From assembly GCF_018294505.1 (NCBI RefSeq), contig NC_057810.1, positions 709,503,563 through 709,567,562 on the forward strand: a stretch of DNA of 64,000 nt, in the 5' to 3' direction. This stretch comes from Triticum aestivum. Taxonomy: Eukaryota; Streptophyta; Magnoliopsida; Poales; Poaceae. The notes under the pieces are model-generated. The model searched no databases. It was not told where the DNA came from and saw nothing but the letters and a program-made list of their open reading frames with translations. The first letter of the stretch is position 1. Each line of letters opens with the position of its first letter. The position numbers were made by a program, and so were the translations under genes. This document shows positions 30,805 to 45,300 of this stretch, in pieces.

Positions 30805-33800
30805 CTAGAAGTTCCTTCCTTCCATATCATCGAGGATGAACCCTAGCTTCTTGAACGGCGTGAGGTCTAGACGTTGCATGCCTATGCAAGTTCGGACGTC
30901 AGCTCGCAATATAGGGCCATGGTGGAACATCCCCTTCTCATCGGCGACTTCTTTCATGATGATCGTCGCAATGTCGCATTGGATGCAAAAGAAGTCATCT
31001 CTAAGTTTATAATCCACTTCTCCATGAGATTCTAGCCACTTGTGGATATGATCATCATTTCTGCTTCTCATGCAAAGCTTTTGGTGATCCGTGTTGAACT
31101 GAATCATGAGATGGACGATGTAGAATCCATCCTTCTTGATTGGTTTTGGGACATGGATGCAGGAGAAGTTAGTTTTATGCACGAAACCCATCTTCTTGTT
31201 CTTTGTTTCCTGATCTGCACGTCGCCACCTCTAAAGCTGAAGCCTTGGAGAGCATCATCTAGAATATTCATTATGTGGGTGTAGTCTTTTTTCTCGTAGT
31301 CTCTGGAAGGGTCAAAATACACGGCGTGGGAGACTCGCGGGTAAAGAACGATAAGGACGGCGTGCCCGTTGCTGCGGGGAAAAGACACCTCAAATTATTT
31401 CCCATATGAGAGAGAAGGAATGATTGAAATGTACGAAAGGGTTGTCCAGATCTGACTTACTTTGGATGATAAGGCACGAGGACAATTTCCCGGTCCTTAT
31501 TCTGTACCATGAAGTTTTGGAGGTACTCCCTAGCAGTTTCACGCTCAAAGTCGCCGAGACTCAAGAAAGACTTGTGCATGTAGTACGGATCCGCCACACA
31601 GATTTGCGAGACTTCTTCACTCTTCATGACGGAGCTCATATGTAGCGCAAAAAGGCGGACGATAGTAAAATCGAGCCGCCTTGTTAGAAACATCTCAAAG
31701 ATATGGTCAAACCGCAGGAAGAACACCTCCGCGGGCCGTGTGTCGACGTAGCACTTCCCCTCAGGCACACGAGCCGCGTATGTCGGATATCCTGGATCCT
31801 TTGAGGCTAGTAGGCTTTTCTCAGTCGACAGCACATGGTCGTGCAGTCTCCTGAGATCCCCTGATAGTGCCTCCAGCGGTTTCGGCGGTAGCATCGGCTC
31901 GCCCATGAGATGGAACATGACCTCACCTTTCACGGGTACACGCTCTTCAGAATGCATCGTCTGGCTGCTATGTGCTCTGGCTTGTTTGGAGGCAGTTACC
32001 TTCCCCAATCTCTTCCTCTCCTTTTTCTTGGGCACACTTCCCCAGTGTTCCCGGGCTAAGTACTGTACGACCCTCGCGCCCGGCTAGTTGAGCCTGTGTT
32101 GAGGTGGCATCTTCAGGCGTGTCCTGTGAGGATTTCATGAAGAGAGACTTTTTGCAATCCCTGCTATGACCCTGCCCGGGCATATCATACATATCCTCAT
32201 TAGCAAGCTGATAGCCCGATTCGTCATATGGTTGACTCATCATATCTATGTCACATTTATACGCGTTTGTATTGAGGAAATCCAAAGGGTCGACCTCCGT
32301 CTCATCATCCATTCTCTGTTCTACAGGATAAATTACATCAGCCAGTACTATTGCACCCCCTTCATCATGTCGTCCGCCGCTCTCACCTGGCACTACAGGA
32401 GCTGGTAATTGCGTAGGCGGGGTGGTGGTCTCCACACATGCTTGTTGATGTGTGGTAGTTATTGGTGTGCTCTCGGCCGGATCCAGACGAATAAGTTTCT
32501 TCAGCCATAGCAGCACCCAATTCTTGCAGCTTCCAATCCGCGGCGGGGTCTCATCGTCCGCTCCCACATGCTGTACTGGAGGAGGCAAATCCTCGTGCCC
32601 CGATTTCACACTGGTCAAGCTAACCCTGAAGTGCCCAGCAGGGATCGGCTAGTTGTGGAACGTGCGTTGCGAGGGGTCCATTATCATCCCCTTTCCCACG
32701 TCCACCTTCTGGCCTTTGATCAAGTAGAGTATGGCGCATGGGGTTTCTTTCGCCTGCAAACACATATGTCTGTGGCGTAAAACAACCGAAAGGCAAAAAA
32801 AATGGAATATTATATATATATATGTTGGTGTGACATGTAATTACCGTGACGGCGTCGAGCTCAGCCAAAGATGAAGGCCCACCTAGCGCGCCTAAGACTG
32901 AGGAGGGGCTGCTATGAGCGGGAGCAGCTGCGAGAGGAGGCCCGGTTGCGTGAGCAAGTGATGGTGCGATGGTGTTGTTGTTCATGGAGTTGCTCCCGAC
33001 GAAACTGGGCAACAGGAAATCATGTACCGTCTTGTCCGAATTTTCCTTCGTCCAGTTGATGATAACTGGAACCAAGTTAGTAGCAAAATCATTTCTGCAC
33101 GCAGTTACAGCTACATTGACTGCCTGCTGTAGCAACTCATATTTGTCCTCAGCTGCTTTTTTTGCATCCTCAACTGCTTTTTTCTCGACCGCAAGCTTCA
33201 CCTTCGCGTCGATGTCCGCCTGACTAAACTTCTTTTTCTGCTTCTTGGCCTCCGGGCCCTCATTGTAAAACACCTTCCACGTGGCGCCGTCTCCAGCACC
33301 GTGCACACGACCATATTGCGGCCGCTGGTCCAAAGGGAGTCCCTTAAGTTCGTTCAAGGCCCAGTTGAGAGGGGTGTCCCACTTGGGCCTCATCGGAGAA
33401 GTAGGGCTTTCGGCTGCAAGCTGGTGTTGCTTCTCAAGTAGTCTAATCAATTTCCTCGTGATCTTGTCCGTGTAAAAAACCTTTTTCTCCTTGTCCCACT
33501 TGTAGCGGGCCCTGATGAAGTCACGCTCCAAGGGGTTGGTGAACTTCGTGAAGGGGTCTGGGAGTCCCGCGGCTTCACGTTCCGCGTCCTCTTTATCCAT
33601 ATGGGCCTTTTACCGAGGTAGCCACGGCTTCCGAGGCAATGCTTCTCCGTGTTCCTTTGCTGAAGGCTCTTGAATTTCACAGCCTTAGCCTTGGCTGCCT
33701 CGGTAGCGCAAGTGTCCTTGAACTTTTCGAACTCCTCTTCCGTAAGTGTCGGATTTTCCTCCAGAATCTTGGACAGGAGTTCATCAGCCTCAATAGCTCA

Positions 33801-34347
33801 TTTCACCCTCCCTTTCCAGGAGGCCAAATCATTGCTGAACATGCCCATGGCGTGATTGTTAATCTTTTTCATCTTCGGATCATCCCACGGTTGTTCTATG
33901 TTATCGTCCCAGTCGGGGAACTTGAATCTCTTGTGTAACTTCGTTAGGAGCAACTGCGTCAAATGTTCTTTACTCCTTAAATCATCATCGTTGATGCTCA
34001 GGCATTCCCGTAGGATGCATCCTACTTGGTTCCCATAGCACTTGCGAGGTTCTTCTGGCTCTAACGGCTCAAACTTGCCAGGTGCCATCTTTGTGATCAC
34101 AAGTCGTCCAATCCCTAGTTTGTTAGGTTTTCCCGCCGATACCTTCCCCGCCGGTACCTTCCCCACCGGTCTCGGTGCCGCCATCGGTGCCGGCGCCGTC
34201 GGTGTCGATGTCGGCGTCAGTACTATCATCGAGGCCGACCTGCAAACCTTGCTTAGCAGTCAAATAGTCGAGGTACTCTTGTTCACCCTCATAATCCATC
34301 TCGTCTGCATCTTGGTCAGAAGGCCCAGTTTCTTCGTTGTTCGACAT
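30805..34347 (-). pseudogene. CACTA-2 ORF2 with degenerate Ulp1-like C-terminus
   Basis: The start is MSNNEETGPSDQDADEM at 34347, following GAAAC as in CACTA-1 ORF2. Conserved blocks are GCILRECLSINDDD, MDKEDAEREAAGLPDPF (33600 leftwards), a Lys/Glu/Ala coiled coil (33170-33240), SSLAELDAVT, VLRR-type acidic linker, KCYVDTRPAEVFFLRFDHI and AVYFDPSRDYEKKDY. A typical intron lies near 32753-32848 (acceptor TTTGCAG) and another at 31372-31460. Frameshifts occur near 34130 and 32000; a stop follows WKGRVK near 33798. In the C48-like part the catalytic Cys is Asp (DGFY) and the oxyanion Gln is lost. Confidence 0.72.
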
Positions 34348-34424
34348 GTTTCCTATGATTAAGTGTCCTCATTTATTTCTAAAAGATGAATAAATGATAA
34401 ATGACATAAAAAGAAATCTATGTG

Positions 34425-34600
34425 CCAGCACTCGATATGCCAACTATGTAGCACAAATCATGCCTTTATTCACGGGAAATTTCGTCATGACCTTTGCTAA
34501 AAAATGGACATATCGAGCACCTGAAATTCACCGGAACGGGAATGAATCAACATTCCGGCGTAACATAGGCCACTCGGATCATTTTCCAAACATGACATGT
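34425..34600 (-). promoter_or_regulatory. Conserved leader block, copy 3, with degenerate palindrome (CACTA-2 ORF2)
   Basis: The plus strand shows GTCATGACCTTTGCTAAAAA, ATGGACATAT, then CCGGAACGGGAATGAATCAA and CATTCCGGCG. Left of it, CTCGATATGCC pairs with GGACATATCGAG to give a weak long palindrome, as in the stronger hairpin at 19087-19178. It lies 80-250 bp before the ORF2 start. Confidence 0.7.
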
Positions 34601-34700
34601 CCAAAACAGGACATATGCACATATCACATGTCCAGTTCAAATTTTCATATAAATTCAGCTAATTTTGAAACCTAGCTAAATTCATAACTAAATAGATAAC

Positions 34701-37700
34701 TGTCAGGACCCCGACTCAATGCCACATCGATCTAGCATGTAACACCTCATATCACTTTGCGGCCTCACGCACGGTATTCCCACGGGTGTCGCCTTACCTT
34801 TGCCCGGGACCGTTTGCGCCTTTTGGCACACGTATATGATAGTGTCGCTAGCATCCATATGATAAGGAGCCCGGGCTGACATGGCTAGTCGTAAACCCAA
34901 AGTGGCACAAACTTATAGGGACAGGCATCCATGACCCAGCATCGAACGTGTCGGTCATCAGCGAGTGAATCCAGGCTGTAGCACTGGGCTAACAGGACTC
35001 CGGTGAACCGGGCTGTAGCGGGCTAACAGGACTCCGGTATTCATCGCGTGACATTTCCCTGAAGGGACAGACACAGGAACGAAGGACATATGCCGGCCAG
35101 CCTAAGTGTTCCGGAGCAGTAGCAAGCTACCATGGCTCAGTGGAAGCACTAGGAGACATTTCCCGGTAAGAGAGGCTACTAAGGATAAACAACTAGATAG
35201 TCAGATCCCACACATACCAAGCACTTCAATAACATACACACAATATGCTCGATATGTGCAAATACAACATGGCATCACAACATGACTCTACGACTCAAGT
35301 ATTTTATTCAATAGGCTCCGAGGAGCGAGATATTACAAACATGGGTCTCATGACCCAACACTCAGAGCATACAAGTCAAAGCACAAGCGGAAGCTTAACA
35401 TGTCTGAGTACAGACATCTACAAATGAAAAAGGCTGGGAAGCCTAACTATCTACCAGATCCTGCCGAGGGCACAAGATCGTAGCTGAGGTAACAAGCTAA
35501 ACGTCGAAGTCCACGTGGAACTACTAGCGAAACTGAAGTCTCTCTGCAAAAACATAAATTAAGCAACGTGAGTACAAATGTACCCAGCAAGACTTACATC
35601 AGAACTAACTACATATGCATCATTATCAATAAAGGGGATGGTGGGGTTTAACTGCAGCAAGCCAGCTTTGACTCGGTGGCTATACTGAACTACGACTGCA
35701 AGTAACTCTTTTGAGGTGGCGCACACGAGTCCACATATTCACCATATCAATACACCACTATGGATCCACTCCCATCTCCCTACGAGAACGCCATCCATAG
35801 CACTCACGCTTATCTTGCGCATTTTAAAGTATCCACTTTCACTTGTCTATGAACTGTACAGGCAACCCAGAAGTCCTTTACCACGGACACGGCTATTCGA
35901 ATAGATAATGTTAACCCTGCAGGGGTGTACTTCTTCACACACGCTCTCACCACTTACCGTCGTTTACACGACATGTACTCGGCAACCTTCAAGCGGAAGC
36001 CCAACGAGGGTGTCGGCCACGACCTGACTAACCACACATGTCTCTCGTCCAGGTTTATCGCCTATTCGGGTTCCATCCGCACGGAGATCCGGCCGGGGTG
36101 TTTCTCACGGCCCCAAACGATGTGAGCAGGGTTCCCAAGCTCACCTCGATGGGTGGATCTACGCTTGGTACACCGTGCCATGGTACCTAGTCTGTCCCAA
36201 GCCCACCTATACCGGGTGCCACTTGGTAGACTACTAACACTACCTACAAACACCAGAAACTAGTTGCAACTCCTGGACAGAGATTAGGTTGATTAATAAG
36301 TCGAGAGGGGCACTTAAGTATTCCAATGCGTGGTAGTAACTGTTCATGGATCACAAACACAGAACTCAGTTCCTGAGGACGGCTGCAATGAGACAACCCA
36401 CCATGTACTCCTACATGGCCTCTCATCGCTACCTTTACCAAATCGTGTTCACACACTTAGGCCACACACAGCAGGACATGTTCACACACCTCCAATTCAT
36501 CCCCGATGAATCAGACCTGACTCAACTCTAAGCAGTAGCATGCATGATAACAATCATGAATGAGTAGGCACATCAGGGCTCAAACAACTCCTACTGATGC
36601 TAGTGGGTTTCATCTATTTACTATGGCAATGACAGGTCATGCAGAGGATAAAGGGGTTCAACTACCGCAGCAAATAACAGTTGTATCGTTGTTGTCCTAA
36701 TGCAGTAAAAGAGAGCAGGAGCGAGAGAGTGGGATTGTATCGGAATGAACAAGGGGGTTTTGCTTGCCTGGCACTTCTGAAGATAGCATTGAGTCTTCAT
36801 CAGTGTCAATGATCACAACGTCGGAACATCGTCTACCGAGAGGGGACAAATACCGGCAAACAAGGAAGAACACAATCAATGCAATGCACAATATGATGCA
36901 TGATCATGACATGGCAATATGCTGTGGTTTGAGCTAATGCAACTAGCAACAAGTTAAATGAAGTTGATTTGAATCAAAGATTCAAATTCAAACTCCACAT
37001 GTGGATATTTAAATGCCATTCCTTTCATTTGTCCTAGACAGTAGTGATAAGTTATTCTAACATGCATGAAAATGGTACAGATGGATAGATTGGATTTTTC
37101 TGATCATTTTTCATAAATAATTTATTTCATTTGGAGTTATGGTTGATTTTATATGATTTTTAGAAGTTTGGGGTATTTTCTGAAATTTATAAATCATTTC
37201 CTGATTTATTTTAATTCCAGAAATACTTTACTGCGTCAGCATGACGCCCGCGTGACATCAGCAAGTCAACAGGGTTGACCAGAGTCAAACCTGACGCATG
37301 GGACCCGGTCAATGCTGACGTGGGAAGGCAAACTGACCATGGGCCACGACATTAGCTTAAACTAAGCAGGGAGATAATCCTGTGATTAATTAAGGGCGTG
37401 GGGCCGATTTGTCAGTGACCTAAGACTATTAGGTTAGCGCCTAATCTGCAGTTAGGCCAGCGTTTAACCGGGATTGACTCGCCGGCGAGGTGCCGCGGCG
37501 GCGGGGTAGCTCGGGAATCGCCCACAGGGCACAGCTTGCGACGCGGTTTGGTTCTACGGCTAGCTGGGGCTCGTGCGCATCTAGCGGTGGCAGAGGTAGG
37601 GCGCTAGGTGGTTTGTAGCGGCGGCAGCAGCGAGTTGGGCGGCGGCCGGGGCTCGGGTGTCGACGAAATCGACAACACGGCGCGCGGGAAGACCAACGGT

Positions 37701-38875
37701 TTGCACCTACGTGATCTACGAGAGCTCCCGAACCCAACGGAGGCACGCACGGGACCATTTGGTCACCGGAGCCTCGTCGGCGACGAGCTCGTGCGGCAGC
37801 GGCATACGGGACTTGCGGTCATCGGTGTTGCAGTGAGAAATCGACCAAGGGGAGAGGGGGAGATGACGGCGGGGCTCACAGGGAGTTGGATGGGCGGCTC
37901 GTTTGGTTCGGGGAAGCGTCGGAGCAAGCGGGCAGCAAAGGGGATCTCCGGCGACCCGAGGAGGAAGAAGGGGTCGGGGATGTCGTCACGGAGCTCCTGG
38001 CGGCGCCTGGCTTGGTGCAGAGGACGCGGGGGTCGAGGTGGAGCTCGTGGCATATCCGGATGGGCGCGGGGAGGTCGGTGGTAGCGACGAGCGGCGACGG
38101 TGTCTTACGGGGGCGTCGGCCATAGTGGGAGAGGACGAGGGAGAGAGACAGGGGGGAGAATGGGGGGGTCGGCATGGTCGGGGCAGCGCCGAAGAGTGGC
38201 TTCGAGGCGTCGCCACGCTGTCCAAGCGGGGCAGGCGGCCAGGGAGCTGCGTGGCGAGCTCGGCATGCGCGGGCGCGCTCCTCTCTGCCTTCCTGGCGAG
38301 AGGAAGCAGGTGGCTGGCACGGGCCAGCACAGTGCTGGGCCGGCCAGTGGGCTGCCAGGTGGGCTGGGCCTTCTACAGGGTTGGGCTGCATAGGTAAGTT
38401 AGGTAGGCCTCTGCTCTTTTTTAATTTTTCTTCTGTTTTGTTTAATTTACCTCCTTTTGCCACTGTTTCTAATAAAAAAAATCAAAAACAGTGACAAAAT
38501 TCCCCTGAATATTTTTATGTTGCTTAATGGACTTTTGCAAAAGCACATAAAATGTTCCAGGGTATTTGGAAATATATTCTATACAAGTTATGGATATAAT
38601 TCCAAATGCAAATGAAATAATGATTTAAATTCAGTGCCCAAAATATTCCTCAAAAATGCTCATTATTTTTGGTTTGTTGCCAAAACCTTTGCCAAATATA
38701 ACCAACATTATTTAAGGCCATTTTGGGAACACTGAATGCAATTTCCAGGGTTCTTTGCCTTACTTTTAATTAAAGTTTTGAGGCTTCAACAATCCTCAAT
38801 TCAAGTTTCAGAAATTTAAATGTGATGCTCACATGAAGAGCTAGCCTAGTGCATACCAGAACTAAGGATGTGACA
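34701..38875 (-). repeat. LARD 3' LTR
   Basis: Runs from TGTCAGGACCCC to GATGTGACA (plus strand). Compared with the other LTR I count about 18 substitutions, mostly transitions, and one 3-bp indel in the first ~580 bp. A GC island (about 37490-38400) lies within otherwise balanced DNA. Frames open on both strands there are not credible genes. Confidence 0.93.
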
Positions 38876-41800
38876 GCTCACCCCTACTAAATAAGAATCT
38901 CGTCCCGAGATTCAAGCGTAGGGTAAGATGACAGAAGGGACACAACTAACACAATCTTCACGATCCAGGTTGCACTTCAAATGAACGTTGATTCAATCAC
39001 CATCTTTGTCTTGTCGTCATGCTCTGAGAACTCCAGCCAACATGACAATGAGAGGAGAAGGAGACTCTAGAAGGACCGATCTTCTCGAAGATCGAACAAC
39101 TCAAGATTAACTCACGGAATGAGACATAGCAACATCTCTCGAGCTGAGACACTAAGCACACATCTAGAGGGGTGGAGTGGAAGGGATGACGAGCTTCACT
39201 AGGTAGACAAAAATTCCACACTTAAGAAGGTGGTGAACGGTTGTCAACGTAGCGAGGAGTTGAATTGCCATGATACCATAACGGGGCACCTTAGGAAAGG
39301 TGACTCGTAGAGATATCCCCTTAAGTGGCAAAAATAATTACCTTTGATACATAGATCATTGGAACTCTTCTCACCAGCCTGAGGCAATTTTCCAAACGAT
39401 CGTTTGATGGAGTTCGAAGGAGTAGCATACTCGGCTAGTATTGATGATGTGGATTACCTTGTTGAAGACAACACAATGGATGACTTTTGCTCATCACCGG
39501 AAATGGATGGGACCCATGACAGGACCACTTTGGAAGATGACCTTGGAGAGCAACAACTAAGAAGGGAAGCCCATGGTAAATTGGCACAATGGCGGTGCGA
39601 GCTAGGAACAACATGCAACTGTTGGGAATGTTCCAACCATCATATCTGCCTGAGATTCAGATCTGATTGGTGATAGGATACCTCAGACTCAGCATGTCCG
39701 AAAAGAAAGTTTGCAACACAAATCGACGAGATGACGTTGCGAGATTCTCGGGATATGAACTACGATAGCAAGCTCCAAAACATGAGCCGGTTCTGCTACA
39801 TACATGTGAGCATGTTGTCCAAGACAAGAATGACCACATAGTAGTCTTATAATAAAATACTATCGAATTCTGGTTGGGAACCATCGTCGAGGATATCAAA
39901 GTCCTTGCATAAGGCATGCTCTTAAGAATGAACTTCTTCTCCTTGAACAATTCAATCAGTGGCTTGGTGTGCTAGGAATACATAGAGAATGAAGGTTGCA
40001 AGTCTCCAGACCACAGAATACTTCGCACATATGCATGACTGAATTGGGATGATTCCAGAGGAAGCAAAACAAACCTTTCTCAAATTCACGGCGGCAACTT
40101 GCACCTGATGCACATGAACTTGGAGAAAATCACCTCTTACACCAAACATATACTTCATGAACGAAACACGAATGCATTGCTTACAAAGTTTTCAACACTA
40201 GGTTGATGTTCAACACGACTCATGGAAAAGATAACAATGTTGCTAATGGGCTCAACAACAATTCATCTAGATTTCCATATAATTGAAGTTCCACAATTGT
40301 GTGAACACGAGGATAGCATTGGTCAGACCAAAAGATGTAATGGTGTATGCTCGAGGAGAAACCAGGAGTAAGACAGCATTACGAGCATCGTTGGTTCTGA
40401 TTTGATTTGAGGATAGCCCATGCTCAAATCAAAGTTTTGACAAGACATGATCCAACAACTGACCACGAGGATCAACCGATGAATATATCATCTTTCTTCA
40501 ACACACACAAACATAAAGATATCCCTTTGGAACAAACTAAACTTGGCAAAGATTTTATCTTCCAACTCTCCAAGTTGTTGTTTAGCTTAACCAACTAGCT
40601 CAGGGTATCCAACACAGACTCTTGGAGAAGGGGTGGTTACAAGAAACCAACTTGATAACGAGCTCAACATAGCGATCAGGTGACAACCTGGTAATACTTC
40701 CGAGAAGATATTCGAAAAATCACGAACCACCGGTATGTTACTAAGCTCGAGAACAATCTTGCTTCTCAGGGCGATGATATGATCAAAAGAGCGAGGATTT
40801 GAAATAATCCTAACTCATCAATCAAAGAGTGCACCAGGAAAATGGACTAGGTAGCACGATCAATCTTAGGATGGAAATTTAATAACCAACACACTAAGAA
40901 TGAAATTGTTGTCCATTAACTACTCAGCAACAAGGTTGTTAGGAGTATTGATTTCACACATCACGGTTCACTTGTCGGCATTCCGGTTGCAACAACACGG
41001 GAACCGAGGAATGAACAACGATGGCGAGAGGTATAACTGCATCAAGAGTTCATAGGATGGTGTGCAATTCCCATGATATTCCTGATATAAAGATGTTAAT
41101 ACTTCAAGGTAGAACAGACAAGAAGCTGTATTAGCAATTTGATCTGCGGGATACAACTGCTTTGACCCAATCCCAGAGATGGACGAGGTACTGGAGTTTG
41201 TTTCTCCTAGTCATTCCAGAATAGAATGGCTTGACGGACCACAAGAGTAATAGGCATTGATGAACGGATGCACGCATACTCTTGACTATCATACTCTTGA
41301 CTATCAATTGATAGACGAGGGTCAGAAGAAGACTAAGGGGGACAACTCAAAAGAACATACGATTTTTTGAGTTGTGGACGCATAGATTAGTATGTCGAAC
41401 CAGGTTCAACAAGTTTCTTCCGGATAACCCATACAGAAAGGTTGAACTGACAGAGTCACAATAAGGAAAGAAGAACTCATCAAGAACACTCTAGCTGTGA
41501 TCTTGGTTCAAAGAACTTCTGCCATAAGTGGTTCATAGTATTTGGAAGAAGGAAATACCACGAGCCTCGAGGACTATCACAAAGGTTACTAATAACCTAA
41601 AGGAACGAGCAAACACTATCAACATGAAGTAGGTGGGGTGAATCTTGGGTTCAAAACCCAAGGAGTGGAATACCTACTAACTAAATTGCATCACGGGATG
41701 CTTTCGAGAATGATGGCCAGAATCATCACACTGGGAATACAAAACGTGGCTAGATTACTAGGTGATACTCTAGATACCTAGGGTCATAATAATAATTAGA

Positions 41801-42318
41801 ACATATATGTCGAGGCAATAGAGTACCTCAACACACCGATTAGTGTGCTAGTCTGGAACAAAGGACATCAGAACGGGAGGAAGGGATTTTGCAAATGCTT
41901 CAGACTATTTAGAAACCTGGGATGACTCGGACAACATAACAGCTGTAAATGCTCCAAAGGATTTAAGACATCCTACAAAATGGTGGCATAGCCACTCAGA
42001 AGCACAATATCAAGGTTTCGAGATCAACAGTTAACATACGGAAGTAGTAGGAACTGAACTGAGACTTAAATCCAACAATCTTATAAGTCTACGGATTAGT
42101 AACACGTGTTCCTGATAGAAAGATGAGAAGCCTAGTTTCTTAACCCCGTAGGAAAGCTAAGGTGACTCAGATCAGAAGGCATAAGGTATAAGGAGTAAAA
42201 AGAGCCTTACGTTCCATCCCACAATCAATTCCCTTATATAACTAAAGAATTTCTAGACTCAACTTCGACCAGTTTGGCTTGGTAATCCTACAGGCAGTCA
42301 AGCTCTGATACCAAAGCT
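38876..42318 (-). other. LARD internal region with decayed Gypsy pol traces
   Basis: No intact frame. On the minus strand, fragments align by eye with Ty3/gypsy reverse transcriptase in the right order: VVRDFSNIFSEVLPG (about 40683-40731), FDLSMGYPQIK (40398-40438) and TSFGLTNA (40315-40343), with stops and shifts between them. A polypurine tract (TAGTAGGGGTGAGC, minus strand, 38876-38889) lies at the left edge. The remainder shows no domain I can defend. Confidence 0.6.
42301..42318 (-). other. LARD primer binding site (tRNA-Met type)
   Basis: Minus-strand TTTGGTATCAGAGCT sits directly inside the right LTR, matching the initiator tRNA-Met 3' end complement. Confidence 0.85.
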
Positions 42319-45300
42319 GTCAGGACCCCGACTCAATGCCACATCGATCTAGCATGTAACACCTCATATCACTTTGCGGCCTCATGCACGGTATTCCCAC
42401 GGGTGTCGCCTTACCTTTGCCCGGGACCGTTTGCGCCTTTTGGCACACATATATGATAGTGTCGCTAGCATCCATATGATAAGGAGCCCGGGATGACATG
42501 GCTAGTCGTAAACCCAAAGTGGCACAAACTTACAGGGACAGGCATCCATGACCCAGCATCGAACATGTCGGTCATCAGCGAGTGAATCCAGGCTGTAGCA
42601 CTGGGCTAACAGGACTCCGGTGAACCTGGCTGTAGCGGGCTAACAGGACTCCGGTATTCATCGCGTGACATTTCCCCGAAGGGACCGACACAGGAACGAA
42701 GAAGGACACATGTCGGCCAGCCTAAGTGTTCCGGAGCAGTAGCAAGCTACCATGGCTCAGTGGAAGCACTAGGAGACATTTCCTAGTAAGAGAGCCTAGT
42801 AAGGATAAACAACTAGATAGTCAGATCTCACACATACCAAGCATTTCAATAACATACACACAATATGATCAATATGTGCAAATACAACATGGCATCACAA
42901 CATGACTCTACGACTCAAGTATTTTATTCAATAGGCTCCGAGGAGCGAGATATTACAAACATGGGTCTCATGACCCAACACTCAGAGCATACAAGTCAAA
43001 GCACAAGCGGAAGCTTAACATGTCTGAGTACAGACATCTACAAATGAAAAAGGCTGGGAAGCCTAACTATCTACCAGATCCTGCCGAGGGCACAAGATCG
43101 TAGCCGAGGTAACAAGCTAAACGTCGAAGTCTACGTGGAACTACTAGCGAGACTGAAGTCTCTCTCCAAAAACATAAATTAAGCCACGTGAGTACAAATG
43201 TACCCAGCAAGACTTACATTAGAACTAACTACATATGCATCATTATCAATAAAGGGGATGGTGGGGTTTAACTGCACCAAGCCAGCTTTGACTCGGTGGC
43301 TATCCTGAACTACGACTGCAAGTAACTCTTTTGAGGTGGCGCACACGAGTCCACATATTCACCATATCAATACACCACTATGGATCCGCTCCCGTCTCCC
43401 TACGAGAACGCCATCCATAGCACTCACGCTTATCTTGCGCATTTTAGAGTATCCAGTTTCACTTGTCTATGAACTGTACAGGCAACCCAGAAGTCCTTTA
43501 CCGCGGACACGGCTATTCGAATAGATAATGTTAACCCTGCAGGGGTGTACTTCTTCACACACGCTCTCACCACTTACCGTTGTTTACACGACATGTACTC
43601 GGCAACCTTCATGCGGAAGCCCAGCGAGGGTGTCGGCCACGACCTGACTAACCACACAAGTCTCTCGTCCAGGTTTATCGCCTATTCGGGTTCCATCCGC
43701 AAGGAGATCCGGCCGGGGTGTCGCTCACGGCCCCAAACAATGTGAGCAGGGTTCCCAAGCCCACCTCGACGGTTGGATCTACACTTAATACACTATGCCA
43801 CAGTGCCTAGTCTGTCCCAAGCCCACCTGTACTGGGTGCCACTTGGTAGAGTACTAACACTACCTTCAAACACCAGAACTAGTTGCAACTCCTGGACAGA
43901 GATCGGGTTGATTAATAAGTCGAGAGGGGCACTTAAGCATTCCAATGAGTTGTAGTAACTGTTCATGGATCACAAACACATAACTCAGTTCCTGAGGACG
44001 GCTGCAATGAGACAACCCACCATGTACTCCTACATGGCCTCTCATCGCTACCTTTACCAAATCGTGTTCACACACTTAGACCACACACAGCAGGACATGT
44101 TCACACACCTCCAATTCATCCCCGATGAATCAGACCTGACTCAACTCTAAGCAGTAGCAGGCATGACAACAATCATGAATGAGTAGGCACATCAGGGCTC
44201 AAACAACTCCTACTCATGCTAGTGGATTTCATCTATTTACTATGGCAATGACAGGTCATGCAGAGGATAAAGGGGTTCAACTACCGCAGCAAATAACAGT
44301 TGTATCGTTGTTGCCCTAATGCAGTAAAAGAGAGTAGGAGTGAGAGAGTGGGATTGTATCGGAATGAACAAGGGGGTTTTGCTTGCCTGGCACTTCTGAA
44401 GATAGCATTGAGTCTTCATCAGTGTCAACGATCACAACGTCGGAACATCGTCTACCGAGAGGGGACAAATATCGGCAAACAAGGAAGAACACAATCAATG
44501 CAATGCACAATATGATGCATGATCATGACATGGCAATATGCTGTGGTTTGAGCTAATGCAACTAGCAACAAGTTAAATGAAGTTGATTTGAATCAAAGAT
44601 TCAAATTCAAACTCCACATGTGGATATTTAAATGCCATTCCTTTCATTTGTCCTAAACAGTAGTGATAAGTTATTCTAACATGCATGAAAATGGTACAGA
44701 TGGGTAGATTGGATTTTTCTGATCATTTTTCATATATAATTTATTTCATTTGGAGTTACGGTTGATTTTATATGATTTTTAGAAGTTTGGGGTATTTTCT
44801 GAAATTTATAAATCATTTCCTGATTTATTTTAATTCCAGAAACACTTTATTGTGTCAGCATGACGCCCGCGTGACATCAGCAAGTCAACAGGGTTGACCA
44901 GAGTCAAACCTGACGCATGGGACCCGGTCAATGCTGACGTGGGCAGGCAAACTGACCGTGGGCCATGACATTAGCTTAAACTAAGCAGGGAGATTATCCT
45001 GTGATTAATTAAGGGCGTGGGGCCCATTTGTCAGTGACCTAAGACTATTAGGTTAGCGCCTAATCTGCAGTTAGGCCAGCGTTTAACCGGGGTTGACTCG
45101 CCGGCGAGGTGCCGCGGCGGCGGGATGGCTCGGGAATCGCCCACAGGGCACAACTTGCGACGCGGTTTGGTTCTACGGCTAGCTGGGGCTCGTGCGCATC
45201 TAGCGGCGGCGGAGATAGGGCACTAGGTGGTCTGTAGCGGCGGCAGCGGCGAGTTGGGCAGTGACTGGGGCTCGGGTGTCGACGAAATCGACGACACGGC

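Noticed and set aside
37608..38084. 158-codon frame in the LARD LTR, also present in the partner LTR
   Set aside because: The two LTRs are copies of each other, so presence in both is not independent support; composition explains the open frame.
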